This document shows positions 26,434 through 34,776 of a stretch of 64,000 nt of DNA, one piece after another. The position numbers and the translations under genes are program-made. The stretch covers positions 248,001 through 312,000 of the forward strand of contig OZ244933.1 in assembly GCA_965222065.1 (NCBI GenBank), given 5' to 3'. Origin of the DNA: GM7GCV1 sp965222065. Its GTDB lineage: Bacteria; Pseudomonadota; Gammaproteobacteria; Pseudomonadales; GM7GCV1. The stretch's first letter is position 1, and the number at the start of each line of letters is the position of its first letter. Under the pieces are notes generated by a model. It saw only the letters and a program-made list of their open reading frames with translations. It was not told the DNA's origin and did not search any database.

Positions 26434-29082
26434 TTACAAAGATTTAGAAACAACCTCGCGTACATCGGATGACAGGTTTTCCGTCGCGGCGATACGCTGT
26501 AATTGTGCGCGCATATGTGCGGCCCTCTTTTCATCCATTTTTTTCCATTTGGTCAGTGGATTAACCAGACGGGAAGCAATTTGCGGGTTGATGGCGTTCA
26601 GTGCAATCACCTGGTCCGCGATAAATTCGTAACCGGCACCATCCGGGGAGTGAAAGTTATGTGGATTCAGGCTGCAAAAAGCACCAATGACCGAACGGGC
26701 CTTGTTGGGATTCTTCAAGCTAAACGCCGGATGTTCCATCAGGGCTTTCACCCGGGCCAGGCCAGCAGGCTTTGAGGAACCTGCCTGTATGGCAAACCAC
26801 TGGTTTACCACCAGGGGTTCATCTTGCCACTGGTTATAAAACATCGACAAGGCAACCTCTGCCTTGCTGTTGGCCTCAGGTGAATCGGCATTTACCAGGC
26901 TCGTTAATGCCGAGGACTGGTCGGTCATATTATCCGCCTGGTCAAACTGGGCGTTACAGGCAACCAGGGCTTCGGAATCGCCACTGAGCAGCCAGTAATT
27001 CAGGGCAATGTTTTTCAGGCTGCGGCGCGCAATCTGGTCCGCCGAGGGCTGGTATTCTTCGGTAATCTCGTTTTCCTTATAAAGACGACGGAAATCCGTT
27101 TGCAGGCGCTTGGCAATTTCCAGCCGCAGGTGTTCCCTGGCCTGCCAGAGGCTGTCGAGGTCGATCTGGTCTTCCAGTTCTGCCAGATACTCGATGGACG
27201 GTAATACCAGCATCAACGCCAGCATGGCCTTGTCTATCTCTGGATCATTCATTAGTTCGTGAAGAAGATCCATCAGGTCTTCAGAAGCCGGATTCAGACC
27301 TTCAGTCTGTAATCTCTGGATCTCATCAATGGCCAGTCGCTGCATGGCGTCCCAGCGATTAAAGCCATCGGTGTCGTTTGCCACCAGCGTGGCCAACTCT
27401 TCACGGGTAAAGTTGTACCTGAGCTTTACCGGAGCTGAGAAGCCACGCAACAGCGAGGGCACAGGTTCCGATTCAATGTTTTCGAAAACAAAGGCCTGGG
27501 AACCGCTTTTAACCTGCAGAACGGCCTCTTTTTCGCCTTTCAGGTTTGCCTGCGGGCAATTCAGCTCAAGCTCTCCGTCGCGACCAAGCAACCCCATGCG
27601 CACCGGAATAACGAATGGCTTTTTCTCCTTGCTCTCGGGTGTTGGCGGACAACTTTGGGTAAAGCTGAGAATATATTCCTTGTTGTCGGCGTCGTAGCTG
27701 GATTCGACCTCCAGCACCGGTGTACCGGCCTGCTTGTACCAGCGCTTAAACTGGGTCAGATCCATGCCCGACACTTCTTCCATGCAGGCAACAAAGTCTT
27801 CAATCGTGACTGCTTGTCCGTCGTGGCGCTCAAAATACAGATCGGTTCCCTTGCGAAACAGCTTCGGTCCCAGCAGGTTCGCCTGCATTCGAACCACTTC
27901 TGCGCCTTTTTCGTAGACCGTCAGGGTGTAGAAGTTATTAATCTCCATGTAGGAGTCGGGCTGGACCGGATGTGCCAGCGGTCCGGCATCTTCGGCAAAC
28001 TGATGTGCCTTGAGCATGCGGACATTCTCAATGCGTTTTACCGTACGCGAGTTCATGTCGGAGGAGAATTCATTGTCTCGAAAGACGGTAAAACCCTCTT
28101 TCAGGCTGAGCTGAAACCAGTCCCGACAGGTAACGCGATTACCCGACCAGTTATGGAAGTATTCGTGGGCAACGACCCCTTCCACCCACTGAAAACGCAT
28201 ATCGGTTGTGGTTTTGGGGTTGGCCAGCACAGCGGATGTATTGAAAATATTCAGCCCCTTGTTCTCCATGGCGCCCATGTTGAAATCATCCACGGCAACA
28301 ATCATGAAGATGTCCAGGTCGTACTCCCGGCCGTAGGTTTCCTCATCCCATTTCATGGCGGCCTTGAGCGAACGCATGGCGTGGTCGCATTTGTCGAGGT
28401 CTTTCTCTTCTACAAAAATTTTCAGATCGATTTCACGGCCGGACATGGTGGTGAAACTGTCCTCTACCCTTTCCAGGTCTCCTGCAACCAGGGCAAAAAG
28501 ATACGCCGGTTTGCGGAAGGGATCCTCCCAGGTCACCAGATGTCGGCCATCTTCTGTATCCCGGGTTTCCACGGGGTTGCCATTGGACAAAAGAACCGGG
28601 TACTTCTCTTTATCTGCAATGACCGTAGTTGTGAATTTGCTGAGTACGTCGGGCCGGTCAATATAAGGGGTGATTTTCCGGAATCCCTCTGCTTCGCACT
28701 GGGTGCAAAACATGGTCCTGGATTTGTACAGCCCCATTAATGAGGTATTTTCTTCGGGATGAATCTCCACCAGGGTTTCCAGCGAAAACTGGTCAGGCAC
28801 ATTGTCAATTTGCAGGTGATCGCCCTCATGATGAAAGTGCTTGCCATCCTTTAGCTTTTTACCGTCGATACTGACAGAGAGAACCTTCATCGCCTCGGCA
28901 TCAAGTGACAGGGATTTGTCCTTTGCCGCGTTGGCGTCGGGGTTGCGTCGTATATCCAGTTTGCTGCTGACGAGCGTGTGATCTTCAAACAGATCGACGT
29001 TTAACTCTGTGCGGTCTATCAGAAAGGCAGAGGGCTGGTATTCGCTTAAAAAAATAGTTTGTGGGAGATTGTCTTTGGCCAT
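26434..29082 (-). CDS. pepN: Aminopeptidase N (M1 family)
   Basis: An 882-residue M1 metallo-aminopeptidase removing N-terminal residues from peptides in the cytoplasm. The substrate-binding GAMEN is at 270-274, the zinc site HEYFH at 306-310 with the third ligand Glu329 in LSLKEG, and the family piece WSGNRVTCRDWFQLSLKEG follows. C-terminal alpha-helical domain runs from about residue 555 to the end. The length is standard for bacterial PepN (about 870-880). It belongs to the nadK-to-pepN block on the minus strand, 96 bases downstream of the DUF2797 gene. Confidence 0.98.
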   Translation of the reverse strand: MAKDNLPQTIFLSEYQPSAFLIDRTELNVDLFEDHTLVSSKLDIRRNPDANAAKDKSLSLDAEAMKVLSVSIDGKKLKDGKHFHHEGDHLQIDNVPDQFSLETLVEIHPEENTSLMGLYKSRTMFCTQCEAEGFRKITPYIDRPDVLSKFTTTVIADKEKYPVLLSNGNPVETRDTEDGRHLVTWEDPFRKPAYLFALVAGDLERVEDSFTTMSGREIDLKIFVEEKDLDKCDHAMRSLKAAMKWDEETYGREYDLDIFMIVAVDDFNMGAMENKGLNIFNTSAVLANPKTTTDMRFQWVEGVVAHEYFHNWSGNRVTCRDWFQLSLKEGFTVFRDNEFSSDMNSRTVKRIENVRMLKAHQFAEDAGPLAHPVQPDSYMEINNFYTLTVYEKGAEVVRMQANLLGPKLFRKGTDLYFERHDGQAVTIEDFVACMEEVSGMDLTQFKRWYKQAGTPVLEVESSYDADNKEYILSFTQSCPPTPESKEKKPFVIPVRMGLLGRDGELELNCPQANLKGEKEAVLQVKSGSQAFVFENIESEPVPSLLRGFSAPVKLRYNFTREELATLVANDTDGFNRWDAMQRLAIDEIQRLQTEGLNPASEDLMDLLHELMNDPEIDKAMLALMLVLPSIEYLAELEDQIDLDSLWQAREHLRLEIAKRLQTDFRRLYKENEITEEYQPSADQIARRSLKNIALNYWLLSGDSEALVACNAQFDQADNMTDQSSALTSLVNADSPEANSKAEVALSMFYNQWQDEPLVVNQWFAIQAGSSKPAGLARVKALMEHPAFSLKNPNKARSVIGAFCSLNPHNFHSPDGAGYEFIADQVIALNAINPQIASRLVNPLTKWKKMDEKRAAHMRAQLQRIAATENLSSDVREVVSKSL

Positions 29083-29178
29083 AGGTATCGTCAGGTGTAG
29101 ATATTCGTTGCTCTGAAAATTCAGTCGGATAGTTCTGGTATGGGGGCTAATTTGCTAACGACAATGGTCGCAGGCGTA

Positions 29179-30030
29179 TCAATCGGCAAAGAATTCGACT
29201 TTGTAACCGCCATATTTACGGATATTGATTACCCCGGTGTCAAACATCAGGTATTGCCCCTTGATTCCCATTAATGTGCCTTCCACCAGTGGTGTCTTGT
29301 CAAAATTCAGCGAAACCACCTTTGTCGGGTATTCCAGGACCGGATAATCAATGTCGATGGCATCAGAACTCTGGATGGAATACTTTTTTAAATCAGTGAG
29401 TTGAAGATCATTGTTAATATAATCAAGCGCCTTTTTGCTCGCGATTTCCCGTTCGGCAGACATATCAAGAGGCTCGGTCTGGTCTTTTAGCATCGCCTGC
29501 CAGCTGGTCTTGTCAGCCATTTCCCTGGCCAGATGGGATTCAACCAGGCCGGACAGCTTTCGATCTGCAACCCGGACAAGGGGTATCGCCTGAATGGCTC
29601 CCTGGTCTATCCAGCGTGTTGGAACCTGGCTTATTCGTGTGATACCGACCTTTAGTCCTGAGGTATTGGATAAATAGACTATATGGTCAGTGAAACAGTG
29701 CGTTTGCGCCCAGTCCGGCTCACGGCAGGTACCCTGGTCGTAATGGCAGGTTTCCGGCTTAACGATGCAGGTATCACATTGCGCCAGCTTGCGAAAACAG
29801 GGAAAGCAATAACCCTGGTTAAAGCTTTTGCTGGTTTTGCGGCCACAGTGCACGCAGTTGATCTCGCCCAGAAATTGCAGGGCGATTTTTTTGCCAAGAT
29901 AGTCATTTAGCGCAAAACGCGCTTCATCCAGCGCCAGATGGTAGGTCGCTGTGTGCCTGCCTGATTGGTTGTCCCCATCAAGGGAGGTCGGCATTTTTAC
30001 AAGATTGCCAGCGGCCAGGAAATCCGTCAC
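29179..30030 (-). CDS. DUF2797 protein
   Basis: A 283-residue cytoplasmic protein of DUF2797, of unknown function. Two Cys clusters suggest metal binding: NCVHCGRKTSKSF...YCFPCFRKLAQCDTC at residues 53-92 and CHYDQGTCREPDW near residue 98-112. A GIY-YIG-like core follows (DHIVYLSNTSGLKVGITR near residue 124, TRWIDQGA). The start is GTG at 30030, five bases after the apbE stop. DUF2797 genes adjoin pepN and YeaC in many gammaproteobacteria. Confidence 0.9.
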   Translation of the reverse strand: MTDFLAAGNLVKMPTSLDGDNQSGRHTATYHLALDEARFALNDYLGKKIALQFLGEINCVHCGRKTSKSFNQGYCFPCFRKLAQCDTCIVKPETCHYDQGTCREPDWAQTHCFTDHIVYLSNTSGLKVGITRISQVPTRWIDQGAIQAIPLVRVADRKLSGLVESHLAREMADKTSWQAMLKDQTEPLDMSAEREIASKKALDYINNDLQLTDLKKYSIQSSDAIDIDYPVLEYPTKVVSLNFDKTPLVEGTLMGIKGQYLMFDTGVINIRKYGGYKVEFFAD

Positions 30031-30035
30031 GTTGC

Positions 30036-31076
30036 TTATGGGCCTGTGTTGTTGGTTTCATTTAAATTGATATGCGCTGATTCGGGCCAGGATTGGCTGT
30101 ACAGACTATCGAAATGGTCGCCCTCCCGAAGGATCATCAGCGCGGCAATATTTGCCTGGTTTGCCAGTCGTATGCCCTCCTCCGGCCCGGCAGCCAAAAG
30201 TGCGGTTGCCCAGCCATCGGCCAGCATGGCACTTTCATGCAGGACAGTAACTGACGCGGTGGCATGACCCACAGGGCGCCCGGTTCGGGGATTCAGGATA
30301 TGACTGAAATACTCGTCGTTCAGGACATAGTAGTTGCGATAATCGCCTGAAGTGGCCGTCGCCATCCCATCGAGCTCCAAAATAGAGAAGACCCCCTGGG
30401 ACCAGCCATAGTCGGGCGACTCGATGCCGACGGACCAGGGGTGCCCCTGACGGTTTTCCCCCAGGCCGTAGAGTTCTCCCCCCACTTCCACCAGAAAACG
30501 TTCCAGCCCGTGGGATTTCAGCATGTCGGCGACTTTATCGACGGCGTAGCCCTTGGCGATGGCAGAGAAATTAACGTGGATAGCGCCATTGCTTTTACAT
30601 AGCTGGCGTTCTGTGACGGAAAAATACCGGTAACCCGTATTTGACAACATTGATTGCAACAAGCCGGCATCAGGCGCTTCTGGTGGCTGGTTGTCTACAC
30701 CGAATCCCCAGAGGTCAATAAGCGGTGACACGGTAGGGTCAAAAAAACCCTCACTTTGCTCACTAATGTCCAGCGACGCGCGGGCAACTGCTTCTGTGTC
30801 TTCCGATACCAGAAGGCAGCCTTCAGACATCCGGTTAAATGTTGATACCTCGGAATCTTCCTGCCAGTTAGACATGGCAGCTTCAATGCGGTCGAGGACC
30901 GACTGAATATCAGCGCTGACTTCTTCAGGGGAACGAATGTCATCACGGGTAATAATCTTTACAGACCAGCTGGTCCCCATGGTGCTGCCGGACAAAAGCA
31001 GTTCTTCAGGTGCCCTGGAGCAGGCAGCAAGCAGCAATACAAAGGCCAGCAACGACGTTTGGGCAAGCGTTTTCAT
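30036..31076 (-). CDS. apbE: FAD:protein FMN transferase
   Basis: A flavin transferase that attaches FMN to Thr residues of redox proteins such as Nqr and Rnf subunits. It is exported as a lipoprotein: signal MKTLAQTSLLAFVLLLAAC with a lipobox Cys at residue 19. Family motifs are GSTMGTSWSVKI near residue 29, DPTVSPLIDLWGFG near residue 122, VNFSAIAKGYAVDKVAD, VEVGGELYGLG and ATATSGDYRNYY near residue 235 that bind FAD and Mg. I chose ATG 31076 over the longer 31208 frame because only it gives the lipoprotein signal. The upstream small gene ends 10 bases earlier, giving an operon. Confidence 0.95.
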   Translation of the reverse strand: MKTLAQTSLLAFVLLLAACSRAPEELLLSGSTMGTSWSVKIITRDDIRSPEEVSADIQSVLDRIEAAMSNWQEDSEVSTFNRMSEGCLLVSEDTEAVARASLDISEQSEGFFDPTVSPLIDLWGFGVDNQPPEAPDAGLLQSMLSNTGYRYFSVTERQLCKSNGAIHVNFSAIAKGYAVDKVADMLKSHGLERFLVEVGGELYGLGENRQGHPWSVGIESPDYGWSQGVFSILELDGMATATSGDYRNYYVLNDEYFSHILNPRTGRPVGHATASVTVLHESAMLADGWATALLAAGPEEGIRLANQANIAALMILREGDHFDSLYSQSWPESAHINLNETNNTGP

Positions 31077-31086
31077 CAATGACCAG

Positions 31087-31359
31087 TCAGGAATCTTTAA
31101 TATCAAGTTTTTGCCACTCGTCACCCGCGGAGCCACAGTGCTGGTGTTCCTTGGGCCGGACATAGCCAATACGGTCTTCTGCTGCCTTGTTTTTCTCATC
31201 ATAGGCAATGAGAAGTTGTAGGGAGTCAGAAATCTGTTGTTCGGTGAGCTTTACGCCGTTTTCCCAACGGCCCAGCTCAACGGCCTTTTTAAGGCGTTCA
31301 TAAATATCGGGAGTGATTGTGCTAACGAGCTTGTCGAGATCCAAAACGAATAATTCCAA
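31087..31359 (-). CDS. YeaC-like DUF1315 protein
   Basis: A 90-residue protein matching DUF1315 (YeaC): an N-terminal LDLDKLVSTITPDIYERLKKAVELGRW segment, LTEQQISDSLQLLIAYDEKN and a C-terminal charged tail with GYVRPK and HCGS. Function unknown. It overlaps the 3' end of the rhomboid gene by 38 bases if ATG 31359 is used; a TTG at 31344 would shorten the overlap. Co-located with pepN and DUF2797 as in other gammaproteobacteria. Confidence 0.85.
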   Translation of the reverse strand: MELFVLDLDKLVSTITPDIYERLKKAVELGRWENGVKLTEQQISDSLQLLIAYDEKNKAAEDRIGYVRPKEHQHCGSAGDEWQKLDIKDS

Positions 31360-32263
31360 GACGGTTAAGAAAATAGGTTACGACCGCTAAAAGGATTCCG
31401 GTAATAAATCCGGAGATATGGGCGGCATCGGCAATTTCGGCCTGGACAATTATATCGAAAACCCCAAGCGGACTGAGCAGCATTAATACCGTGATAATGG
31501 CAAACAGGATATCAGGAAGCCGAACCTGGCTGTGTTTATCCAGTTTTCCGGTGCACCAGACGTAGGAAAACAGGCCGTAGACGACACCTGACAGGCCACC
31601 AAAAATCGCCCCGACCGAAAAATAGGCCTGAATGCTATTGCTGATCAAGGCAATAACCAACGTGGCTGCCAACAGCATCCAGTGGGATTGATGGCGCTCT
31701 ACCAGCGTTCCCAAATACCAGAACCATAGCCCGTTAAAAACCAGATGGACCGGACCAAAATGCAGGAAAATCGGGGTAATCAAGCGCCAGTATTGACCGA
31801 TAGAGATATCTATCCAGGGATCAAATCCCGAGAGGGCAAACAGGATTCGGTGGGCAGGATCCCAAAAAGTGAAGAGCTTGATAAATTCAACACCAAAAGC
31901 CGCCAGGGCACTGCCAACACAACTGGCAAAAATAAGAACCAGGGTGATATGGGCTGGCCGCTCCATAAACTGCATTTTTCGGCGTATCAGCCTGGTTTTG
32001 GGACGTGCCTGCAACTCACCGTTTTCCCAGGCATGCAATACGTTTGCCGCCACTTCAGTATCGGCTTCATCTACAAGCAATAGTTCCTGGGTGTCCCCCT
32101 TGAGTACAAAACGGTGCAGCACGCCCAGGGCGGAAAGCTCCTCGGCGACAATTCGCAGGTCGACAGAATCGGGGAAGCTTGCAAAAACGAAGGCCTGCCC
32201 TGCCCTTCTCTCTTCAGATGTTGAAATGGTGGTTTCCTCCGGGCGGGCTATTCCCGGGCCCAA
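31322..32263 (-). CDS. GlpG-like rhomboid intramembrane serine protease
   Basis: A six-helix rhomboid that cleaves transmembrane segments. An N-terminal cytoplasmic domain (about residues 24-85) precedes six helices; active-site Ser225 is in GGLSGVVYG and His282 in AAHISGFITG; His173/Asn177 of HLVFNGLWF stabilise the oxyanion hole. The start is uncertain. The longest frame opens with TTG at 32263 inside the nadK gene with no ribosome site. GGAGG, eight bases upstream of an ATT codon at 32227, makes that an interesting alternative. No ATG, GTG or TTG lies between 32227 and the conserved domain. Confidence 0.9.
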   Translation of the reverse strand: MGPGIARPEETTISTSEERRAGQAFVFASFPDSVDLRIVAEELSALGVLHRFVLKGDTQELLLVDEADTEVAANVLHAWENGELQARPKTRLIRRKMQFMERPAHITLVLIFASCVGSALAAFGVEFIKLFTFWDPAHRILFALSGFDPWIDISIGQYWRLITPIFLHFGPVHLVFNGLWFWYLGTLVERHQSHWMLLAATLVIALISNSIQAYFSVGAIFGGLSGVVYGLFSYVWCTGKLDKHSQVRLPDILFAIITVLMLLSPLGVFDIIVQAEIADAAHISGFITGILLAVVTYFLNRLGIIRFGSRQAR

Positions 32264-33120
32264 TTCAACTTGGTTCGACAGGTGGCATAAAAGTCATGCT
32301 CCACAGGGTGAAGCAGCTTGAGGGGTTTTTCCTTGCGACGCACCTGGATAATATCGCCCAGACGGGCTTCCAGGTAATGCTGCCCATCACAGACAACAAG
32401 AGGCTCAACGCTATTGGTTTCCGGTACGTTAACCTCCAGTACGGACTTTGCATCTACCAATATAGGCCGGTTACTCAGGGTATGCGGGTTGATAGGAACA
32501 ATATCGATGGCTTCCAGGCTGGGATGAACGATAGGCCCACCACCTGAGAGCGCATAGGCTGTTGAACCTGTTGGAGTGGCGATAATCAGGCCGTCGGCCC
32601 GCTGGGAATAGACAAACTGGCCATTGATCACCAGTTCAAATTCAATCATGCGGACCGATCCGCTGGATTCCAGGATGACATCATTAAGCGCAATGCCCGA
32701 ATCCACAACCACGCCATTCCTGAGGATCTCCGCTTCCAGCATAAAGCGTTCAGTCACGACATAGTTGCCATCCAGAACATCGGCGACACGGTCTTCCATT
32801 TCGCTGGGAGAGATATCGGTTAAAAAGCCCAGACGCCCACGGTTAACTCCGAGAATGGGCACATGCAGATCGACCATGTCCCGTGCCGCATGCAGCAAAC
32901 TGCCATCACCGCCGACGACAATCACGAGATCACAGGTTTCAGCCATTCTTTCACGGGAACAATACTCGGTGTTTTCTACCCCGTCGTGGTCAATCGTATT
33001 TTCTTCCAGATACGCCTTAACGCCACTCGAAACCAGAAAACGGGCAAGACGAATGACGGTATCCTTGATCAGCGCCTTGTCGACAAAGCCGATAATTCCG
33101 ACATTATTGAAATTTGACAT
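32248..33120 (-). CDS. nadK: NAD kinase
   Basis: A 290-residue cytoplasmic enzyme that phosphorylates NAD to NADP using ATP. Family motifs are VVGGDGSLLHAAR (68-80) with the GGDG catalytic motif, GVNRGRLGFLTD near residue 93, DGLIIATPTGSTAYALSGGGP near residue 176 and VCDGQH near residue 250. The length fits PpnK proteins. It is the first gene of the minus-strand block that continues to pepN. It starts 154 bases after the tRNA-Asp terminator, so it likely has its own promoter. Confidence 0.98.
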   Translation of the reverse strand: MSNFNNVGIIGFVDKALIKDTVIRLARFLVSSGVKAYLEENTIDHDGVENTEYCSRERMAETCDLVIVVGGDGSLLHAARDMVDLHVPILGVNRGRLGFLTDISPSEMEDRVADVLDGNYVVTERFMLEAEILRNGVVVDSGIALNDVILESSGSVRMIEFELVINGQFVYSQRADGLIIATPTGSTAYALSGGGPIVHPSLEAIDIVPINPHTLSNRPILVDAKSVLEVNVPETNSVEPLVVCDGQHYLEARLGDIIQVRRKEKPLKLLHPVEHDFYATCRTKLNWARE

Positions 33121-33273
33121 GAAAACGTGCGTTCAAATTCAGGAAAAAGCGAACATTAGCAGCATGGGCAAAACTGACCAAGTTATAAATCATCCCGAAA
33201 GAAATTCGTTGGCCAGCGTGACCCATGAGCGTAGCGAGTGCTTTGGTCATCTCGCCCAGAATATTCCGGACAT

Positions 33274-33314
33274 AAAAAAGCTCCCGCTCTCTTTAAAAAG
33301 AGGGGAGCTTCTTT
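33274..33314 (-). terminator. Terminator after the tRNA-Val/tRNA-Asp pair
   Basis: On the minus strand, GAAGCTCCCCTCTTTTTAAAGAGAGCGGGAGC folds into a long hairpin (AAGCTCCC with GGGAGCTT, plus CTCTTT with AAAGAG) followed by TTTTTT at 33279-33274. It lies 10 bases after the tRNA-Asp 3' end and is the natural end of the tRNA transcript. Confidence 0.85.
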
Positions 33315-33323
33315 CGAATCAAG

Positions 33324-33400
33324 TGGCGGACCGGACGGGACTCGAACCCGCGACCTCCGGCGTGACAGGCCGGCATTCTAACCAGCTGAACTACCGGTCC
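33324..33400 (-). tRNA. tRNA-Asp (GTC)
   Basis: A 77-base tRNA with encoded CCA. The minus strand reads GGACCGG at the 5' end, pairing with CCGGTCC, discriminator G and CCA. The D arm has AGTTCAGCTGGTTAGA, the anticodon loop is CTGTCAC with anticodon GTC, and the T arm has GGGTTCGAGTCCC. It reads aspartate codons GAC and GAU; queuosine modification at its wobble base would need QueD and QueF products encoded nearby in this window. Confidence 0.97.
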
Positions 33401-33408
33401 GCATTCCT

Positions 33409-33484
33409 TGGTGGGTGGTACTGGAGTCGAACCAGTGACCCTCGCCTTGTAAGGGCGATGCTCTACCAGCTGAGCTAACCACCC
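33409..33484 (-). tRNA. tRNA-Val (TAC)
   Basis: A 76-base tRNA with encoded CCA. GGGTGGT pairs with ACCACCC, the D arm has AGCTCAGCTGGTAGAGC, the anticodon loop is CTTACAA with TAC, and the T arm reads CTGGTTCGACTCCAG. It is eight bases upstream of the tRNA-Asp in the same orientation, so they share a transcript. Confidence 0.97.
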
Positions 33485-33609
33485 GTCAGGAGAGGCGTGC
33501 ATTCTAGCGTGCGATTTAACCATGTCAAATGTTTTTGCCCGCTCGCTTTCTGTACATATTTTTTGTGCCGACGTACCATGCCTGCCCCAATTTTTTACCG
33601 GATTCCAGT

Positions 33610-33972
33610 GTGGAAATTTACAAAGAATTTCGTATTGAAGCTGCTCATCAATTGCCGCATGTTCCCGAGGGACACAAATGCGGTCGCCTGCATGGACATT
33701 CCTTTGTCGTAAAGATTTATGTGGCGGGTGAACCAGATGCCCGAACCGGCTGGATCATGGATTTTGCGGATATAAAAAAGGTGTTCAAGCCTCTTTATGA
33801 CCAGCTGGATCATCATTTTCTGAATGAGGTGCCAGGGCTGGAAAATCCGACAAGCGAGAATCTGGCATTGTGGATTTGGAACAAATTGAAGCCAGAGCTT
33901 GAGCTGTTATCAAAAATCGAGGTATCTGAGACCTGTACCAGTGCCTGTATTTACGAGGGCCCAGGCAAGTAA
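33610..33972 (+). CDS. queD: 6-carboxy-5,6,7,8-tetrahydropterin synthase
   Basis: A 120-residue enzyme of the queuosine (preQ0) pathway, converting 7,8-dihydroneopterin triphosphate to 6-carboxytetrahydropterin. Zinc ligands are His13, His28 and His30 (EAAHQLP and RLHGHSF), and the catalytic Cys is Cys24 in GHKCGRLHGH. C-terminal VSETCTSACIYEG carries the conserved Glu and Cys. I chose GTG at 33610 because the protein then starts with the conserved family beginning; the longer frame from 33529 would add 27 non-conserved residues. The first upstream region contains the tRNA promoter area; downstream is a shared terminator. Confidence 0.95.
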   Translation: MEIYKEFRIEAAHQLPHVPEGHKCGRLHGHSFVVKIYVAGEPDARTGWIMDFADIKKVFKPLYDQLDHHFLNEVPGLENPTSENLALWIWNKLKPELELLSKIEVSETCTSACIYEGPGK

Positions 33973-33996
33973 CCCTTCTCGCTTTTATGCATGCAT

Positions 33997-34034
33997 AAAA
34001 AAAGGCGCCACCAAGGGGGTGTAGCGCCTTTTCT
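33997..34034. terminator. Bidirectional terminator between queD and ibpA
   Basis: AAAAGGCGC (33999-34007) and GCGCCTTTT (34024-34032) form a nine-base stem around CACCAAGGGGGTGTA, which itself can pair (CACC with GGTG). Runs of A and T on both sides suit termination in both directions, matching the convergent queD and ibpA genes. Confidence 0.88.
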
Positions 34035-34051
34035 TTTATACAGCGATAAAA

Positions 34052-34489
34052 TTAGCTGTTTTCAATCACATCGTTGGATTGAATGGCAATTTTTCTGGGC
34101 TTCATCGCCTCTGGTATTTCTCGTACCAGATCAATATGCAACAAGCCATGCTCAAAACTTGCACCGGTCACTTCCACGTGATCGGCCAGTTGAAAGCGTC
34201 GTTCAAAATTGCGCTTGGCAATACCCTGGTAGAGATATTTGGTTTCGACCTTGTCTTCACCTTTTTCACCGGAAACCTTGAGCAGGTTGTTCTCCTGTTC
34301 AATTTCCAGATCATCCAGGGTGAAGCCGGCCAATGCCAGGGTGATTCGATAGCGGTTTTCGTCAACAACTTCAATGTTATAGGGGGGATAACTGTTGTTG
34401 TCGGCAAAATCGACGCCATCAAGCATGCGCGCCATACGGTCAGCGCCAATGACTGAACGGTAGAGTGGTGTTAAATCAAGTGATCTCAT
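34052..34489 (-). CDS. ibpA: Small heat-shock protein IbpA/Hsp20
   Basis: A 145-residue cytoplasmic chaperone that binds unfolding proteins to prevent aggregation. The N-terminus MRSLDLTPLYRSVIGADRMARML is the usual IbpA beginning, and the alpha-crystallin core has YRITLALAGFTLDDLEI, LKVSGEKGE and GIAKRNFERRFQLADHVEV, followed by GLLHIDLVREIPE and an IAI-like C-terminus. I chose ATG 34489: GAGGA is well placed for it, while ATGs at 34492 and 34495 are too close. It has a likely sigma-32 promoter and an RNA-thermometer-like leader (separate entries). Confidence 0.95.
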   Translation of the reverse strand: MRSLDLTPLYRSVIGADRMARMLDGVDFADNNSYPPYNIEVVDENRYRITLALAGFTLDDLEIEQENNLLKVSGEKGEDKVETKYLYQGIAKRNFERRFQLADHVEVTGASFEHGLLHIDLVREIPEAMKPRKIAIQSNDVIENS

Positions 34490-34585
34490 CATCATATCCT
34501 CGTTAAGCAATATGTTTTACATCGTTATGAACCTTTCGTTTGAACAGGTTCTGTTCCACAGAGCCTCGCATGAGCGCCCTGTTCA
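34490..34585 (-). ncRNA. Candidate ROSE-type RNA thermometer in the ibpA leader
   Basis: The ~95-base leader contains strong hairpin sequences: GAACAG with CTGTTC (34544-34559 region) and GAACCT with AGGTTC nearby. TTGCT lies just upstream of the Shine-Dalgarno GAGGA (TTGCTTAACGAGGA), matching the U(U/C)GCU anti-Shine-Dalgarno feature of ROSE elements that sequester the start of hsp20/ibpA mRNAs at low temperature. Position and gene type fit. I could not fold it computationally, so this is a candidate. Confidence 0.5.
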
Positions 34586-34592
34586 TATACTC

Positions 34593-34620
34593 ATATAAGG
34601 TAAATCTTTTGCTTTTCAAG
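34593..34620 (-). promoter_or_regulatory. Candidate sigma-32 heat-shock promoter for ibpA
   Basis: On the minus strand, CTTGAAA (34620-34614), a 13-base spacer and CCTTATAT (34600-34593) match the heat-shock consensus CTTGAAA-N13/14-CCCCATNT with good -35 and fair -10 boxes. It is about 100 bases upstream of ibpA, leaving room for the leader RNA. Confidence 0.6.
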
Positions 34621-34776
34621 TCACGTATATGACCTAAACATTCCTGAATGATGAGAAGTTAATTAAAGGTGCGAGCTTTTCACTTTTATTGCAGACGTTT
34701 TTTCGATACAAAGGAACAAGTGACAAAACTGGGGCTCAAACCATGAGAGAGACAGTTTTTACAAAGGTGAATCAGT

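Noticed and set aside
27655..28740. 361-codon plus-strand open frame inside pepN
   Set aside because: Entirely antisense to the strongly supported pepN gene, no family motif or ribosome site.
33121..33273. Possible short gene between nadK and the tRNA terminator
   Set aside because: The open frame overlaps the nadK start and the tRNA terminator and has no features.
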